A stretch of DNA of 19,601 nt, taken from the NCBI GenBank assembly GCA_013054445.1, contig JAAMPI010001111.1, forward strand, positions 1-19,601, given 5' to 3'. A model generated the notes under the pieces. It was given only the letters and a program-made list of their open reading frames with translations, was not told the DNA's origin and ran no database searches. The translations under genes were made by a program, and so were the position numbers. Origin of the DNA: Cudoniella acicularis. Lineage: Eukaryota > Ascomycota > Leotiomycetes > Helotiales > Helotiaceae. Below, piece after piece: positions 9,412 to 18,574 of this stretch (within the stretch, counting starts at the first letter, position 1; every line of letters begins with the position of its first letter).

Positions 9412-10034
9412 ACTATATTATAACTGGCTAAACCCGTCTTCCCGAATAGTCTAGCTCTATAGAAAGATAAGGGTAAGAATACTAGAATTTGATTATAGGC
9501 TAGACAGTAAAAAACTTAAGATTCTAGGGCAAATATATATATTCAAACAAGAGGGCTTATAAACGAGTAATAGAATAGTATTTTATACTTAGGTAGGCTT
9601 TCTAGGAATATTTTCTATATTAATATTTATAGCGTTCTACCTAATAAGCTATCTCCGTAAACTATCTTACGTGTTTTAGTCGATATTTTGATCCTATATA
9701 TCTATTTTCCTATTCGTTTTATAGTTCTTTATTAGCCTAGCCGGGGAAGTTAGAAGTATAGGGGAAGTCTTTATACGGGTGGGTATACTAGCGCTAGTTT
9801 TGCCAATCATATAGGGTCGTCGTTTAAAGCTAAACTAGGGTATAAGAATATTTAGTAAAATAGCTATAGTAAAGCCCGTATACCTATAGAGGATATATTA
9901 GCCAGTATTTATATATATACTTTAGATCGACCCCCTAATTAAGAACAAACTTTATTCCCTTCTTTAGTCCCTATTACTCTAAAGATTTTATCGTTTCTAT
10001 TATATCCCCGTATATCAATTATAAAATATCCTAA
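9412..10034 (+). pseudogene. RIP-degraded multi-pass membrane protein, unknown
   Basis: A plus-strand frame runs from about 9430 to about 10030, directly after the MFS stop. The N-terminal third is hydrophilic (YRKIRVRILEFDYRLDSKKLKILG). It is followed by very hydrophobic segments: VGFLGIFSILIFIAFYLISYL, SYISIFLFVL.FFISLAGE, VFIRVGILALVLPII and later short ones, suggesting five or more membrane spans. Internal stops are all TAG/TAA, mostly between hydrophobic residues where Trp would fit. No TGA occurs in the frame, and the true start and stop are not fixed: an ATG may have become ATA near 9410, and the frame runs into the bZIP start. The family is not recognised. Tight spacing suggests a compact cluster with the MFS and bZIP genes. 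Confidence 0.5.
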
Positions 10035-10926
10035 ATGTCTAGATAAAGCTACTCAGACTTAACAGCTACGACGTCGAGGCATAGCCCCGGCTATAGTACT
10101 ATCAGTACTTTTAGTAGCTCTATAAATCCAGATAAAGACTAGACTAAGATCTCGAATATAGCTAAGCGTAGGAAGATTTAGAATAGAATTGCCTAAAGAA
10201 ACTATCGTAAGTAATTCTATAAACTCTATAGAAACCTATAGTTAATCTAAAGGGTAGGTAAGAAGATCAAGAGACGCCTCGAAGATCTCGAGAGAAGGGC
10301 GGAGTCGTCTTTAGCCTTACTACCTCAGATGCCTATAGGGCTATAACATTAACAAGATCAGAAGGAGAGTGTTTAGTATAAGAAAATCCTAGAGAATATC
10401 TACTACTAATCACCTCTAAGAATCTTATAAAACTAGTATAAACTAGCGATAGAAGACCTGATATTTAGGCCCTTATTAGAGCGAGAAGGATCTCGAACGC
10501 CTCCTCTTTTCGTATACTATATATATCCTCTATACTAGTAACAACCGTATTACCTAGTTTTTCCTACGGGGTATTAATACGGAGATTATATTGCCCTAGT
10601 TCTATTAATAATATACTTCTACGAGACAAACAAGCGAGAGGAGGATATAATAAGCCTATTTAATATAAGCTACCTAGGTTTTCTAGTAACCGACCTCTAA
10701 TTATCCTACGGATATAAAGATTTAAACCCTTATATAAATAAAATCCTAAGTCGCTAACGGCTCTCTTATATTCCTACGCACCTTTAACTTAATCAGAGTT
10801 AGGCTACCGATACCCGTAAAAACGAGATATTATAATAAGACGTTAATTTCTTGTTTAGGTTCTTACGAAACAGAGTTCGAAGCTCTCGACACTCCTTCTA
10901 AAGTCATTTTACGATATTTAGTCTAA
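10035..10926 (+). pseudogene. RIP-degraded AP-1-like bZIP transcription factor, two exons
   Basis: Starts at ATG 10035 with a Ser/Thr-rich head (MSR-stop-SYSDLTATTSRHSPGYS). The basic region at residues 44-60 reads KRRKI-stop-NRIA-stop-RNYR, where the stops replace Gln. This keeps the bZIP signature Asn-x7-Arg (N50, R58). A 51-bp intron splits the Arg58 codon, and exon 2 continues KKIKRRLEDLERRAES, a short zipper with Leu68 ten residues after Arg58, as in fungal AP-1-like factors. Further on come YETNKREEDI, NPYINKILSR and, after a +1 frameshift near 10760-10780, IRVRLPIPVKTRYYNKTLIS and DTPSKVILRYLV before TAA 10924-10926. Such proteins are nuclear activators, often of stress or cluster genes. 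Its place next to an exporter relic suggests local regulation, which is inference. Confidence 0.88.
10207..10257 (+). other. Intron of the bZIP relic (51 bp)
   Basis: GTAAGT donor, TTAATC branch-like site, GGTAG acceptor. It interrupts the basic region within the conserved NYR codon; splicing rebuilds NYRKKIKRRLEDLE. Confidence 0.85.
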
Positions 10927-11274
10927 AGGAAGGAATAAAAACTTAGTCGTCCGATATGTTTTTTTTATTCTTAAGGGAAGGAAGGGGGTAAGGGTTATTT
11001 CTTTCGTCTATAGGAAATCAGTTGATTTCTACTATAAACACTTATAGGCCGTCACTTTTAAAGAATTAAAAATAGTTAATACTATAGCCAGTTTGTTTCG
11101 TAAACTTAGTAGTATACTATCTCGCCTAGTTAGTTTAAGTAGTACTTAATATCTTAAATATACCCCTCCTATATTTATTATATTTAAATTAAAGTAGATA
11201 TTAGGAATAATTGTCTATTATTCGAATAATATCTCCGTATATATTTAAATCAGAATAGCCTAGAATAATATACG
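10927..11274. other. Intergenic, nothing identified
   Basis: Sequence between the end of the bZIP relic and the 3' end of the next minus-strand relic. No convincing frame on either strand, so it is probably the shared 3' region of two convergent genes. Confidence 0.4.
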
Positions 11275-12465
11275 TTAACGTAATAGAATATATAAGAACA
11301 AGCCCGAAACACTATAATTCTATATATACTTTACTCTATATAAGGACTACTTCCTTTCGCTCTTATAATTTTTTATAGATTCCGATATACGGGCCTAAAA
11401 ACTATTATAGTCAACCCGGACCGCGTCCTTTAGTATATAGGACAATATTAAATCTCTTAGACGATCCGCTTTACTTTCTCGGTTAGCTATAGCTACCTTT
11501 CCTAAGGCCTCGATCTGTTTTGTTATTAAGATTAGCTCTTATATTTAGCCTCCTAAGACAAATTAAACTGACCTCGCTATTAGCTCTCTATAATATCGAC
11601 TTCCGCGTATTACTATTTCGAGTTTTTATTTTCTTAAAAGACTTCGTTATATCCTCCTAGTCTTTTCCTTCGCGTTTCTATTATACTAGAAGTATCTTCT
11701 TATCCTAACTCTTTTTCTAGGTTTAAAACCCTTAGGTCGTTAGTTCGTCGAAGTCAGGGGAGATCGGGTTTTGAATATTAAAGGTGTTATCCGTAATAGT
11801 ACTAGCCAAGTTAAGTGTTAATAGCTCGTCACCGTTAGGGAAAATTTGGTTGTCCGCCTCGGTATTGAGTGTTAATAGTTCGTCGCTATTAGAGTCGTAT
11901 ATTATATATTCGGGGAAAACTCCGTTGCCCGCCTCGATATTAAGTATTATTAGGTCGTCGAAATAAGAATCGTAAGGGCAAACTTGGCTTAGAATAATAT
12001 CAAAGTTAGTGCTCGCTATAATGCCGTCCGCTACGGTATTAAGAGCTATTAGTCCGTTGAAATAGGAATCGTAAGGTATAGAATCTAGGTAAACTAGGTT
12101 ACGAATAATATTAAAGATCTCGTCCGTTATAATATTAGTTACTAAGTTAAATATCGTTGTTTCGTTAAGATAGGAATCGAAAGCTATATAATCTAGGCAA
12201 GCTTGATTTTAAAAGTTATCTTCCGCTATAGTGTCGGTTACTAAGCTAAGCCTCTTATTAAGCGTAAAATTTAATGGTTTATATAAGGCTCGCTTCGGCG
12301 ACGACTCTCCTACGAATACTACTAGTATATTATAACTTTCGACCTATATAACAATTTCTTCTCCGCTAAAGAGATCGACACGACTAGAACAGTCTATTTT
12401 CGGGAAGATTCTGACCTTAGTAGATCTAGCTCTGCCTACGGCACGGCAACTAAGGTCTTAACGAA
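11275..12465 (-). pseudogene. RIP-degraded gene with diverged internal repeats, unknown
   Basis: The minus strand reads as one frame from about 12460 to about 11640. The first part includes VRIFPKIDCSSRVDLFSGEEIVI. It then runs into diverged repeats of about 20-36 residues, each ending in a motif like YDSYF-[ND]-x-L-I-x-LN or SDELLTLN (12230-11800). Only one stop falls in about 200 codons of repeats, because they contain few Gln/Trp. After FDELTT the text becomes basic and reads KKILLV, REGKD-stop-EDITKSFKK, reminiscent of a SANT/Myb-like helix. From about 11560 to a TAA at 11277-11275 another frame is better: LGKVAIANRESKADRLRDLILSYILKDAVRVDY, then SESIKNYKSER. An intron or frameshift must separate them. 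The SANT-like reading is tentative, and the start is not fixed. Confidence 0.55.
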
Positions 12466-12789
12466 CGTGTTGACAAGCCCTATTAGCTATAAGCCCCTAA
12501 CCCTAAGCATATAGATAATAGTGTTTAAATATAGATAGTATGATTAAGGATCCTATAGACTAGGTAAGCTAGTGATCTAGGATCTAGCAAGCCAGTCACT
12601 ATACCTATCTAGAGATTATCTAAGATCTTATCCGACGTCTTATTTAGGCTTACGTACTAAAATATAGGAATTAAGCTATTTAAGGACGCTTATAGCCTCT
12701 AAGTTTTAATCTTATCGCTTACCACTAAATTCGTAACAAATCTTAACTATAAGATATTAATATCTAAATCTATCGTATAGATTTAACCT
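12466..12789. other. Intergenic, nothing identified
   Basis: Divergent region between the minus-strand relic to the left and a plus-strand relic to the right, so it may have held promoters. Short repeated words (GATCTAGGATCTAGC near 12570) occur, but no gene or RNA structure is convincing. Confidence 0.35.
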
Positions 12790-14430
12790 ATAAAATCGAA
12801 GTCCCTCGTTCCTCTTACGGGTCGGCGAGCTATCTAAACACCCCTATCTAATACTAGTAGTAGGAAGCGTTAAAGCGATTTCATTGACTATAAAGGGCGC
12901 GTAGCGAGAGATATATATATATTTAGTCCGAATCCTAGGCCGCCGTACTAATAGCTATATAACAGGTATCGACTTTAAGTGCGATCTACGCTTCGATTTC
13001 CCGCGAGGACTTCGTTAGCGAGGATTCCGTAAAAGTTGACCCGGCGTATAGCCGCTTCCTTAAAACTATCTACGAGGAAAACGAGGATAAGACTAATAAA
13101 ACGGGAGGGATAGAGGGTAATAGTTATTAAGAAAACATTATCGGTAGATTCGGGTTAGCTAGCGGAGAAGACAAAGCTAGCGGTGTCTATTAGGGCACTA
13201 ATCTGATTAGATATCTTATAAGTTGTTAAGATGACATAGGACTTGCTTCCCTTCGCTCTCGTCTAATAATATTATATTTAACCATTTTTTTTAAACGTTG
13301 ATTTTAAGTTTATACGTAGCGTAAGAAGTCCCTTTTTATATCGAACGGGCGAAAGATCTACTATAGGCGTCTAGCCCTACTAACAGCTCGACAAATCCGA
13401 GAAAAACCTTACTAAAGATCAGACGATCCGTTATTATTAAGAATTTAGAAAAAATTACGGGTTATATATACTTCTAGAAGGTAAGAAGTAGGATGTTCCT
13501 ATAGTATTATAGTATAGCCGAAACCTAGACGAATCGTTACCTTTAGGGTCGACTATCACTCTCGTATGGCAATATAAGCGCCGAGTAGATACGCTAGTGG
13601 TAAGCAAAGCCGTCCCTCCTCTTCCGCGCGTACGTAACCCCTCCGAAGCCGTAAATCGGCCCTGCTCTACCTAAGTAAACCTAGCTCCGTAGTATAAACG
13701 AACCTTCTTTATAAGATTACTAGACCTAATAAGCTAGTATAAGCCGTATAACGACTTATTCCCTTGTAGTAACTTAGACGAATAACTATAGAGCGCACGT
13801 TATAGGCTATACTGACTAGTGTTTTAGCTGTGCCGTAGCCGCTGAAAAACTCCTCTATTTCGAGTAGAGTAGAGTAGATTTCTTTTATAAATGTTACGGC
13901 ACCTAACGGGCGAGAATATAATGTTCTCCTTCGCTAGAGGTCAGAATTTAGATAATATTAACCTTCGCTAGCTGTTTCTTATAAGATATATGCCTTATAG
14001 AGCTAATCTAGAACTCTATTAGTAAATAAGATCGCGCTATTCGTAGGCAAATCCGAGCCCTACGGAAAACTGGCGCGAACCCCCCTCTTCCTAATCCTTT
14101 ATATCTATGTCGTCAAACGTAGAAGAATTCTACTCTTACTAACAGACGTAAGCTATCCTCTAGGCAATTCTTAAGACGACTTGCTGTTAACGGTAGAGAA
14201 AACATAAGGTCAATACCGATCTACTCTAATCTCTATTAAGATAGTACCTTTATAATATTTACGTCCTTTAGATCATTCAAACTCTAACCTCTTATCCTAA
14301 GGCATAGAGAATCCTATATAAACTTTCCTTTGTTTCCTTCGATTTCTAAAAGAGCTTCGACTAAGAATCTAGGGCCTCGCTCTTCTAGGACCTTATATAA
14401 TCGAGTAGGCCTAGAACAATTCGAAGTTGA
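12790..14430 (+). pseudogene. RIP-degraded plus-strand gene, unknown protein
   Basis: The best-supported part begins near 12903: one frame gives AAVLIAI, STLSAIYASISREDFVSEDSVKVDPAYSRFLKTIYEENEDKTNK and SGEDKASGVY, up to a run of eight T at 13285-13292. Dropping one T carries the frame on to a TGA at 14428-14430, about 377 codons. That text includes DFKFIRSVRSPFLYRTGE, SRNLDESLPLGSTITLVWQYKRRVDTLVVSKAVPPLPRVRNPSEA, YKRTFFIRLLDLIS, MLRHLTGENIMFSFARGQNLD and MSSNVEEFYSY. Stops are mostly TAA/TAG, but TGA codons also appear near 13810 and 13840, so another small shift or a CGA/TGG change is likely there. Upstream text (12790-12960, FIDYKGRVARDIYIF) may be an earlier exon. No family is recognised. 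Confidence 0.5.
13285..13292 (+). other. T8 run with apparent +1 frameshift
   Basis: The reading frame of the 12790-14430 relic shifts by one base exactly across this run of eight T. With seven T the text reads LTIFLNVDFKFIRS without a break. It is either a real indel or a homopolymer sequencing error. Confidence 0.6.
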
Positions 14431-14630
14431 AATAGGAATTCGTCCGTAAAATACTAGCTACGCTCTAGGCTAGCTCTAAGGCTCGGAGAGAGTTTTTAAA
14501 GAATACGGACGGACTAGTCGTAGCTTCTATATATCGATATATTATAGATGTCCGGCCTTTCTTCTTTTACTATAAGCTAGATATAATCTATATTCGGCGT
14601 TAATGTTTGTTTAACCTCCCTCTAAACTGA

Positions 14631-15326
14631 CCTGCTACTTATCATGACATAGTCTATTTTAACCTTAATCTTATAAGTACCTACCTCCGCTCTCTCTAAA
14701 TAGACTAGGGATTAGAGCCGTACTAGTCGTAGCGGTCTCGGCAAGTAGGACCGGCCTTTATTCGTTTATTCCCTAGCTTCGAGACGTTTACGCTTGTCGT
14801 TATAATTTTAAGATAGGCTTAGGTAGACGATAAAAAGGAAATGCTAGTAGGGATTGTCAAGAAGTATACTACGGCATAGTTTAAGATTGAGTAGAGTCGG
14901 TATCCGGAATAGCGTATGCCTATAATCAATTTTTATTATAAGAAAGACTCGATAGACTAGAGTATTTGTTCTATAATAAGTTGCCCGAAAGCCGTAGCGA
15001 TACTCAACTACTATATGACTAGGTCAAAATAAACTAATCAATTTAAATAACAAGACTACTTACTAAGCTCGCGTCTTATCGTTATATAACACTAAAAATC
15101 CCGCTACTAATACTATAGAAATAAGAACTAAGACGCTCTACTTGCCTCTAGGTACGCCTACCGGAGCAACGCCACGCGTAGGTTTATCTCTCCTATATAT
15201 AAACAAACCCTCGATACTTCTATACGCTTCTTCGTAATTTAGTATCTTAAGAAGTCTTTCGTAGAAGATAAACAGTACGTTGGCCATGACTACCTAAATC
15301 ACTTTATCTTCGCCCTATAGAACTGA
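14631..15326 (+). pseudogene. Plus-strand coding relic, unknown (antisense ambiguity at its 3' end)
   Basis: One frame stays in register from about 14631 to TGA 15324-15326. It reads PATYHDIVYFNLNLISTYLRSL, VGPAFIRLFPSFETFTLVVIILR, VDDKKEMLVGIVKKYTTA, SRYPE, MPIINFYYKKDSID, and later SNATRRFISPIYKQTLDTSIRFFVI, KKSFVEDKQYVGHDYLNHF. Stops inside are TAA/TAG. The first two thirds look like a genuine hydrophilic protein. From 15024 on, the opposite strand is open in the exactly codon-aligned frame, so that part cannot be assigned from sequence alone. No family is recognised. It may be a 3' continuation of the relic ending at 14430. Confidence 0.4.
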
Positions 15327-15899
15327 TACTTTATACTTTACCTATACCTCTCCCGAGTCGTTAACGGTAAGCGAAAACAACTATAATATAAAAACTTTGG
15401 CGATAAAGACTTCCTTAATAGGAGATAGGTTTTCGAACTCTACGCCTAGGTATTTCGTTAATAGGTAGAGAGCTACGGCGCCTCTATTATAGAATTCCGC
15501 GTAGCCCTCGTCTACTAGAATAGCTAGTATACCGCCGTAAACCAAGTCGGTATAACTAGTGTAAGAAGAGTCGAGGCAAAATATTAAGATAGCGATCTTT
15601 CTAGTTCGTTCGATCTAGGTCCGTCGACCTACGTTAAGCAAGGCGGGTATACTAAGTCTTTAAGGGAACGTTATAATCTCCTTAAATCCTAGTTCGGATT
15701 CTATACGCTTTATAAAAGCGTATTTCTCGAATTGATCACTTAGTATTATTGCCTTAAGCGGGCCATTTATCAGAGTGTTGACTATAAGAGTTCCGCTAAT
15801 AGCGTGTCTAAAACTTAACGTGCTAGCTATCTTATCGTAGCGGTTCTGGCTATCAAGTCTTACCTAAGAGTTTAGTAGACGAGATTTAAAAGAAATCAT
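15024..15899 (-). pseudogene. RIP-degraded 291-residue ORF, possible C-terminal membrane anchor, unknown
   Basis: From ATG 15899-15897 (MISFKSRLLNS) to TGA 15026-15024 the minus strand is one frame of 292 codons with about ten TAA/TAG and no internal TGA. It reads YDKIASTLSFRHAISGTLIVNTLI, FEKYAFIKRIESELGFKEII, KIAILIFCLDSSYTSYTDLVYGGILAILVDEGYAEFYNRGAVALYLL, and near the C-terminus VLVLISIVLVAGFLVLY, a good single membrane helix. The clean ATG and TGA and the absence of internal TGA favour this strand, but the codon-aligned plus strand is also open across the whole interval, broken by one TGA at 15324. The family is not recognised. Confidence 0.45.
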
Positions 15900-16121
15900 A
15901 TAATATACCTATATTAAAGATATTAGCTTTAAGATTTCTTTTAACCGTAGTATTTATATATATAAGGCAAACCCCTTCTTATATATTAACTATAAAAGTA
16001 GAACTAAATCATATGCTAAACAGAAAGATTCGAACTACTCGCCCTATCTTACCTAGTGCTTTTTAATAGCGTACCCTGGCTATACGATAGGCCGTGCTAT
16101 TGTTCTATACTCACTAACAGA
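15900..16121. other. Intergenic, nothing identified
   Basis: Region between the start of the 15024-15899 candidate and the end of the MADS relic. TA-rich; no convincing gene. Confidence 0.4.
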
Positions 16122-16570
16122 TCAAAGGATAGCGGGTCCGGCAGAAACGGTATTATCCTTCTTTCGGGTAGATCTTAGTCCTTTAAAACCGCGCTATCTA
16201 GAGTCACTCTACGAGATATAGCCTCTCTCCCCGCTCGTCTTAATCTATTTCTTCGTACGGAACTCGAATGTCTCTTCGATATACCCTTCTCTATATCTTT
16301 AAGAAGCTTGTTCTAGGATTTTAGATACGTAAGCTATTAATATGTTAGTATATAGAACATAACTTCTAAGAGCATACTTATAATCTGATCTATATTCTAC
16401 CGAATTCGATTAGTAGTTCTAAAGGTATAGAACTCGCTATTTTCGGGGTTATATATAAGTAGTATCACCTCGAGTCCGTATAGTTTTCCTATTTCGTAAG
16501 CTTTATATTCTATACCCTATCTCCGTTTCCTTCGTTACGTGTTCCGTTCTTTCCTCGTCTGATCCGTTAT
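16122..16570 (-). pseudogene. RIP-degraded MADS-box (SRF-type) transcription factor, two exons
   Basis: The minus strand reads TRKERNT-stop-RRKRR-stop-GIEYKAYEIGKLYGLEVILLIYNPENSEFYTF. This matches the MADS-box core: a basic helix, then KAYELgkL and the hydrophobic strand followed by a short turn. These proteins are nuclear, dimeric DNA-binding factors. The inferred start is ATA at 16570-16568, an ATG changed at its TpG. Exon 1 (16570-16378, 193 bases) and exon 2 (16333-16122, 212 bases) total 405 bases, 135 codons, ending in TGA 16124-16122. Exon 2 is basic and helical (YVSKILEQAS, YREGYIEETFEFRTKK). The whole is short for SRF/Mcm1-type proteins but fits the small MADS-like factors seen in many ascomycetes. 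It is divergent from the ferric-reductase relic, with 175 bp between starts. Confidence 0.78.
16334..16377 (-). other. Intron of the MADS-box relic (44 bp)
   Basis: Minus-strand GTATGC donor, ACTAAC branch site and AATAG acceptor. It splits a codon after IDQII, and its removal keeps the frame through to the TGA. Confidence 0.75.
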
Positions 16571-16745
16571 AATAGTCTAGAAGCTTTTAAAGAAAGAGAT
16601 TTATATAACTTAGAGGATACTATCTTAAATCGAGAAAAGGTGATCACGGTAAGGCTAATTATTCGTAATATAAGAGGGGCTATTTCCGGTATTATAGTCT
16701 TTTTTAAGGCAACCCTAAAATAGATCTTAGTCAGAAAATAGTCCG
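16571..16745. promoter_or_regulatory. Divergent promoter region, MADS-box / ferric reductase
   Basis: A 175-base gap between inferred starts on opposite strands. It presumably contained both promoters. No individual site can be told apart from the TA-rich background. Confidence 0.35.
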
Positions 16746-17285
16746 ATATATATTAAATATAAGAAGCTAAGAGAGACGAGCGTGCCCCGTCCGTCGAGTC
16801 TTATAAACTTAGCTATAGACATTATATAGTAGTATACTATAGCCCTTAGAGGCCTCGTGGTTTTATTCTACGCTTCCTATCTGATTATAAAGATTTCTTG
16901 TTTCCTTAAGCATTTGTTTTACCCCTAAATTCGTTTTTCTATAAGAGGCTTTAACCGATATATAAGATTTTCGATAATACGGGTTAATATAATATTAGTA
17001 GTATTATTCCTAATAGGAAATACTATTTATATTACTATTAGAGTAAAAGATATCGTAAGCCTAGTAAGACGTTCTACTTTACTATATATAATCAACCTAA
17101 TACTACTAGCTTTAGGAGAACGTATAAACCCTATAGCTAGTATTTTTAGGGTAAGGCTAAGCGCCTTTACTAGTATATACGAGTAGCTAGGAAGCGTTGT
17201 CATGGCTAAGGGCCTGGTCTATATAGCAGCGGCCTTGTCTTCTTAGTATATTAATATATATAACATATCTAGGATAGCCAAGCTA

Positions 17286-17337
17286 GTAATAAGTCATCTC
17301 TGTTTCGTTACTTTATCGAGAGCTAACGCTTATAAAG
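17286..17337 (+). other. Intron 1 of the ferric-reductase relic (52 bp)
   Basis: GTAATA donor, GCTAAC branch site, AAAG acceptor. Length matches the phase change between the two flanking blocks; joining gives SRIAKL-AAAVSAVLL. Confidence 0.7.
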
Positions 17338-17765
17338 GCTGCCGCTGTTAGCGCGGTCCTGCTATTCTCTTCTATAGTATATATACGCCGACGTTTCTAT
17401 AAGATTTTTTAAAAGCTTTATCTGATTCTTGCCGTTATACTAATAGTAGCGATATATCTATATAACGCGTCGAAGGATCTCTAGAAGGCGCCGATAGTAT
17501 ACTTATTCGCTATAATTTGCCTCTAGATAGCCATAGGTGCCTTCCGGTTCGGATAGACCCTCTACCGTAATATCAAGCATAGAAAGCCCCTTAACCGGGC
17601 AATAGTATAAATAATAACTTATAAGACTAAGAAGAGGGATATACCTGTGTCGGATACTGTCTATATATACGTTCGCCTGTCGAGACTATAGCGACGCCGA
17701 GCCGGCTAATATATATACCTTAGTATCCTAGGTATAAGCTATACCTCGTTCGTTTAATCGTACCC

Positions 17766-17773
17766 TTTTTTTT
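17766..17773 (+). other. T8 run with +1 frameshift in the ferric-reductase relic
   Basis: The frame changes by +1 across this run. With one T fewer, the conserved PFF segment runs straight into the YRDIKRDIIVLIIE strand of the NADPH-binding half. Confidence 0.75.
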
Positions 17774-18083
17774 ATGTCTTAATAGTATCGAGATATTAAA
17801 AGGGATATTATTGTTCTTATTATAGAAAATATAAAGAGATTTACGTAAGACCTGTTCCGTTATACTACGAATAATGTCGATTAACGTAACGAGATAAGAG
17901 CTATAATTGAAGGGCTATATAGAAAAGAACTAGATCTTAAATCATACGGCACTATCCTCTTGTTCGCCACCGGTATTAGAATAGCAGGCTAGTTACCGTA
18001 TATCATATAGCTCTTAGAGGGGTATTATAATTCCGGAGAAAAGAATCGAAAGATTGCCGTCTTTTAGGAGCTAGACTCTAAAA

Positions 18084-18134
18084 GTAAGTATTCTAACTCT
18101 TACTACTAAAGATTCCTATTAACTAGTTAAAAAG
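18084..18134 (+). other. Intron 2 of the ferric-reductase relic (51 bp)
   Basis: GTAAGT donor, ATTAAC branch-like site, AAAAG acceptor. Removing it joins FQELDSK-type text (Gln codon now TAG) to YLAWVTNIIIELLKRDTNR with a codon split after one base. Confidence 0.7.
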
Positions 18135-18193
18135 TATATTTAGCCTAGGTTACTAATATAATAATAGAACTACTTAAAAGAGATACTAATAGG

Positions 18194-18243
18194 GTTTGAT
18201 CTACTTATATATTCTTAAGACATTATTATTAACCGTATAATAG
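18194..18243 (+). other. Intron 3 of the ferric-reductase relic (50 bp)
   Basis: GTTTGA donor, ATTAAC branch site, AATAG acceptor. The length corrects the frame between KRDTNR and IFDI-stop-LFVLGNYIS. Confidence 0.7.
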
Positions 18244-18412
18244 ATATTCGATATCTAGCTTTTTGTCCTCGGTAATTATATTTCTAACCAAACGGAGCCG
18301 GGAGACGTCGCTCGTCTTAAGACGCGAATCAAAATGACATATGACGATATGAATACCGAAACGCTTATCCGATCTAAGATTAAAGGTAGAGAGGGTCGTA
18401 CCGTCGTTTCCC

Positions 18413-18467
18413 GTAAGTTTTATATCCGCTCCTATGCTAATATCTCTATTAAAACATAAGAACATAG
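18413..18467 (+). other. Intron 4 of the ferric-reductase relic (55 bp)
   Basis: GTAAGT donor, GCTAAT branch-like site, CATAG acceptor. Joins GREGRTVVS to YINNETSDKIRMIV in frame with the terminal stop. Confidence 0.7.
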
Positions 18468-18574
18468 TATATATAAATAACGAGACTAGTGATAAGATTC
18501 GTATGATTGTTCGGTAAATACGGGATAAGACAATTGATCTTAAAGAGCTAGAATATCGTCCCTACTCGGCTTAG

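Larger units (their letters stand above)
16746..18574 (+). pseudogene. RIP-degraded ferric reductase-like transmembrane flavocytochrome, five exons
   Basis: These proteins pass electrons from NADPH through FAD and two haems across the membrane to ferric chelates. Recognised from LFLIGNTIYITIRVKDIVSLVRRS, ALGERINPIASIF and the haem-region text YE-stop-LGS (17178 on; HEWLG in relatives, so His is now Tyr). Then come helices AAAVSAVLLFSSIVYI..RRFYKIF and LYLILAVILIVAIYL. The FAD domain has IPVSDTVYIYVRLSRL, GISYTSF and SYPFF (HPF in relatives), and the NADPH loop is ATGIRIAG (17966-17989; GIGIAG expected). The C-terminal part is LFVLGNYISNQT, KIRMIV and DKTIDLKELEYRPYSA before TAG 18572. Exons are 16746-17285, 17338-18083, 18135-18193, 18244-18412 and 18468-18574. 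Less one extra T at 17766-17773 they total 1620 bases, 540 codons. The start is ATA (former ATG), less certain than the rest. Non-functional. Confidence 0.9.

Noticed and set aside
11784..11966. 60-codon plus-strand ORF
   Set aside because: It lies antisense to the repeat region of the 11275-12465 relic.
18229..18465. 78-codon minus-strand ORF, the longest in the window
   Set aside because: It is antisense to the exons coding the conserved C-terminal part of the ferric-reductase relic.
302..18574. Nuclear genetic code with TAA/TAG read as Gln
   Set aside because: Several stops sit where families need Trp as well as Gln. His-to-Tyr, Gly-to-Arg and ATG-to-ATA changes occur too, and splice donors are damaged. 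RIP decay explains all of these; a code change does not.
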